Origin: Pseudomonas putida
Lineage (GTDB): Bacteria; Pseudomonadota; Gammaproteobacteria; Pseudomonadales; Pseudomonadaceae
DNA: 64,000 nucleotides
Assembly (NCBI RefSeq): GCF_028682175.1
Contig: NZ_JANHKS010000003.1
Span: 1 to 64,000 of the forward strand
Reading direction: 5' to 3'
The notes under the pieces were generated by a model. It was not told the origin of the DNA, made no database searches, and saw nothing but the letters and a program-made list of their open reading frames with translations. The position numbers and the translations under genes were made by a program. Shown one piece after another: positions 62,978 through 64,000 of the stretch (position 1 is its first letter; each line of letters begins with the position of its first letter).

Positions 62978-64000
62978 TCATGCGGCAACGTTGACGGGCA
63001 TGGTCACCGTCAGTTCGCTGTGGCCCGGTGCCGAATAAAGGTTGAGCTGGCCGTGGAAATGCTCGACGCGCTCGCGAATATTGCGCAGGCCAATCCCGCC
63101 CTGGACTTCCGGCAGATGGGCGACGTCCACCCGAAAGCCGATGCCGTCGTCGCGCACCGTCAGTTGCACCTGCTTCTTGTTGCCTTGCAGGTCGATGTAG
63201 ACGTTCTGTGCGTGGGCATGGCGCTCGATGTTGGTCAGCGCTTCCTGAAGTATACGGAACAAGGCCACCGGTGCGCCCTCGGCCAGTTTCAACTGGCCCA
63301 GGTTGTGGGTGTAGTGGATGGCGAGGCCGGTCTGTTGTTCGAACTCGGTCACCAGTTGCGTGACGGCGGCGGCCAGGCCCAGGGTGTCGAGCAGGGAAGG
63401 GCGCAGGTCGTGGGAAATGGTGCGGATTTCGCCGATCGCCTCGCCCAGGCGCTCGGTGCCCTGGCGCAGGGTGTCGAGCCCGCGCTGATCGTTGCCTTCC
63501 AGTTGCAGGCCGGCCAGTTCGAACTGGAACTTGATCGACACCAGCACCTGGCTGATGCCGTCGTGCAACTCGCGGGACAGCCGGGAGCGTTCTTCCTCCT
63601 GCAAGTTCATGATGCGCTGGTTGAGCATCTGCAGCTTGCGGTCGGCCAGGCGGTGTTCGCTGGCGTTGAGCGTGACGCCGCAGACGAACACCAGCAGCAC
63701 CGCGATCAACGCCACGGCGCCGATGTCGAGCATGGTCGCGTAGATGCCGCGGGCCACTTCCTGGCGCGCCTGCTGGGTGGCGCGTTCGACGTCTTCCAGG
63801 TAGATGCCGGTGCCGAGCATCCAGCCCCAGCGCTTGAGCATGACCACGTGGGCCAGCTTGTCGGTGACTTGCCCGGTGGACGGTTTTTCCCAGGCGTAAT
63901 GCTGGAAACCATCGCCGGACTCGGCGCTCTGCAGCAGTGCGCGTATCACCAGCAGGCCTTGGGGATCGGTCATGTTCCACAGATCCTTGCCCACCAGTGC
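62978..64000 (-). CDS. Cache-domain sensor histidine kinase (NarX-type), cut at window edge
   Basis: At least 340 residues are visible; the N-terminus lies beyond the window, because the frame stays open to base 64000 (ALVGKDLWN). The visible start is the end of a Cache sensor (GQVTDKLAHVVMLKRWGWML), then a membrane segment, and a HisKA_3 dimerisation site LSRELHDGISQ with the phospho-His, then an ATPase domain (RILQEALTNIERHA, DDGIGF). Partner of the NarL-type regulator. Confidence 0.87.
   Translation of the reverse strand, partial: ALVGKDLWNMTDPQGLLVIRALLQSAESGDGFQHYAWEKPSTGQVTDKLAHVVMLKRWGWMLGTGIYLEDVERATQQARQEVARGIYATMLDIGAVALIAVLLVFVCGVTLNASEHRLADRKLQMLNQRIMNLQEEERSRLSRELHDGISQVLVSIKFQFELAGLQLEGNDQRGLDTLRQGTERLGEAIGEIRTISHDLRPSLLDTLGLAAAVTQLVTEFEQQTGLAIHYTHNLGQLKLAEGAPVALFRILQEALTNIERHAHAQNVYIDLQGNKKQVQLTVRDDGIGFRVDVAHLPEVQGGIGLRNIRERVEHFHGQLNLYSAPGHSELTVTMPVNVAA

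Overview
The window is about 64 kb of GC-rich DNA from a Pseudomonas, probably of the fluorescens/putida side of the genus. The evidence is the gene content (ped/exa-type PQQ alcohol oxidation genes, KatA, AgmR, ErcA), the high-GC codon use, and many REP/REPIN palindromes of the types scattered through fluorescent pseudomonads. It is ordinary chromosome: I see no rRNA, tRNA, prophage, transposase or CRISPR. Genes are densely packed, often with 4-bp ATGA/GTGA overlaps inside operons.

Layout. 0.2-8.7 kb: a small catabolic island with an outer-membrane porin, a LysR regulator, an aldehyde dehydrogenase, an MFS transporter, an enolase-superfamily (MR/MLE) enzyme and a GMC oxidoreductase. The porin and the dehydrogenase share a 32-bp promoter element. 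8.7-22.7 kb: the PQQ-dependent alcohol oxidation region, with the AgmR-type regulator, a CXXXCW protein, an alcohol-associated ABC system, cytochrome c550 PedF, a MoxJ-like binding protein, a SoxYZ-like carrier, a zinc metallohydrolase, a PedH-type (lanthanide signature) quinoprotein dehydrogenase, a stand-alone pqqA, ErcA-like alcohol dehydrogenase and an ErcS-like hybrid kinase. A 15-bp motif recurs in front of several of these units. 22.9-28.0 kb: moaA, a MITE-like palindrome, a CPA1 antiporter, a sorbosone-dehydrogenase-like lipoprotein with a DUF2231 membrane protein, and a NUDIX hydrolase.

28.2-36.0 kb: one long operon, read leftward, joins a Pot-type ABC importer to a three-subunit HcnABC/opine-oxidase-like flavo-iron-sulfur dehydrogenase, with a divergent IclR regulator. 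36.0-45.1 kb: LysR, a chemoreceptor, an RlmI-like methyltransferase, LysR/GNAT, two convergent MFS genes that overlap by 240 bp, and a zinc-type hemB. 45.2-50.8 kb: a LysR regulator divergent from a polar-amino-acid ABC operon that carries an argininosuccinate-lyase-family enzyme. 50.9-56.3 kb: LysR/MDR oxidoreductase pair, DedA-rhodanese fusion, catalase KatA and a Dps-like protein with lost ferroxidase ligands. 56.6-62.2 kb: an exported methionine sulfoxide repair set (msrB-dipZ-msrA) next to a divergent OmpR/kinase pair. 62.3-64.0 kb: a NarL-type regulator and a Cache-type kinase cut by the window edge.

How they work together: the PQQ block is a full periplasmic alcohol oxidation module (enzyme, cofactor precursor, electron acceptor, accessory proteins, transporter and regulators). 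The ABC-plus-enzyme operons at 28-35 kb and 46-51 kb look like self-contained uptake-and-cleave pathways whose substrates cannot be read from sequence alone. REPINs sit at most gene ends and divide the units.
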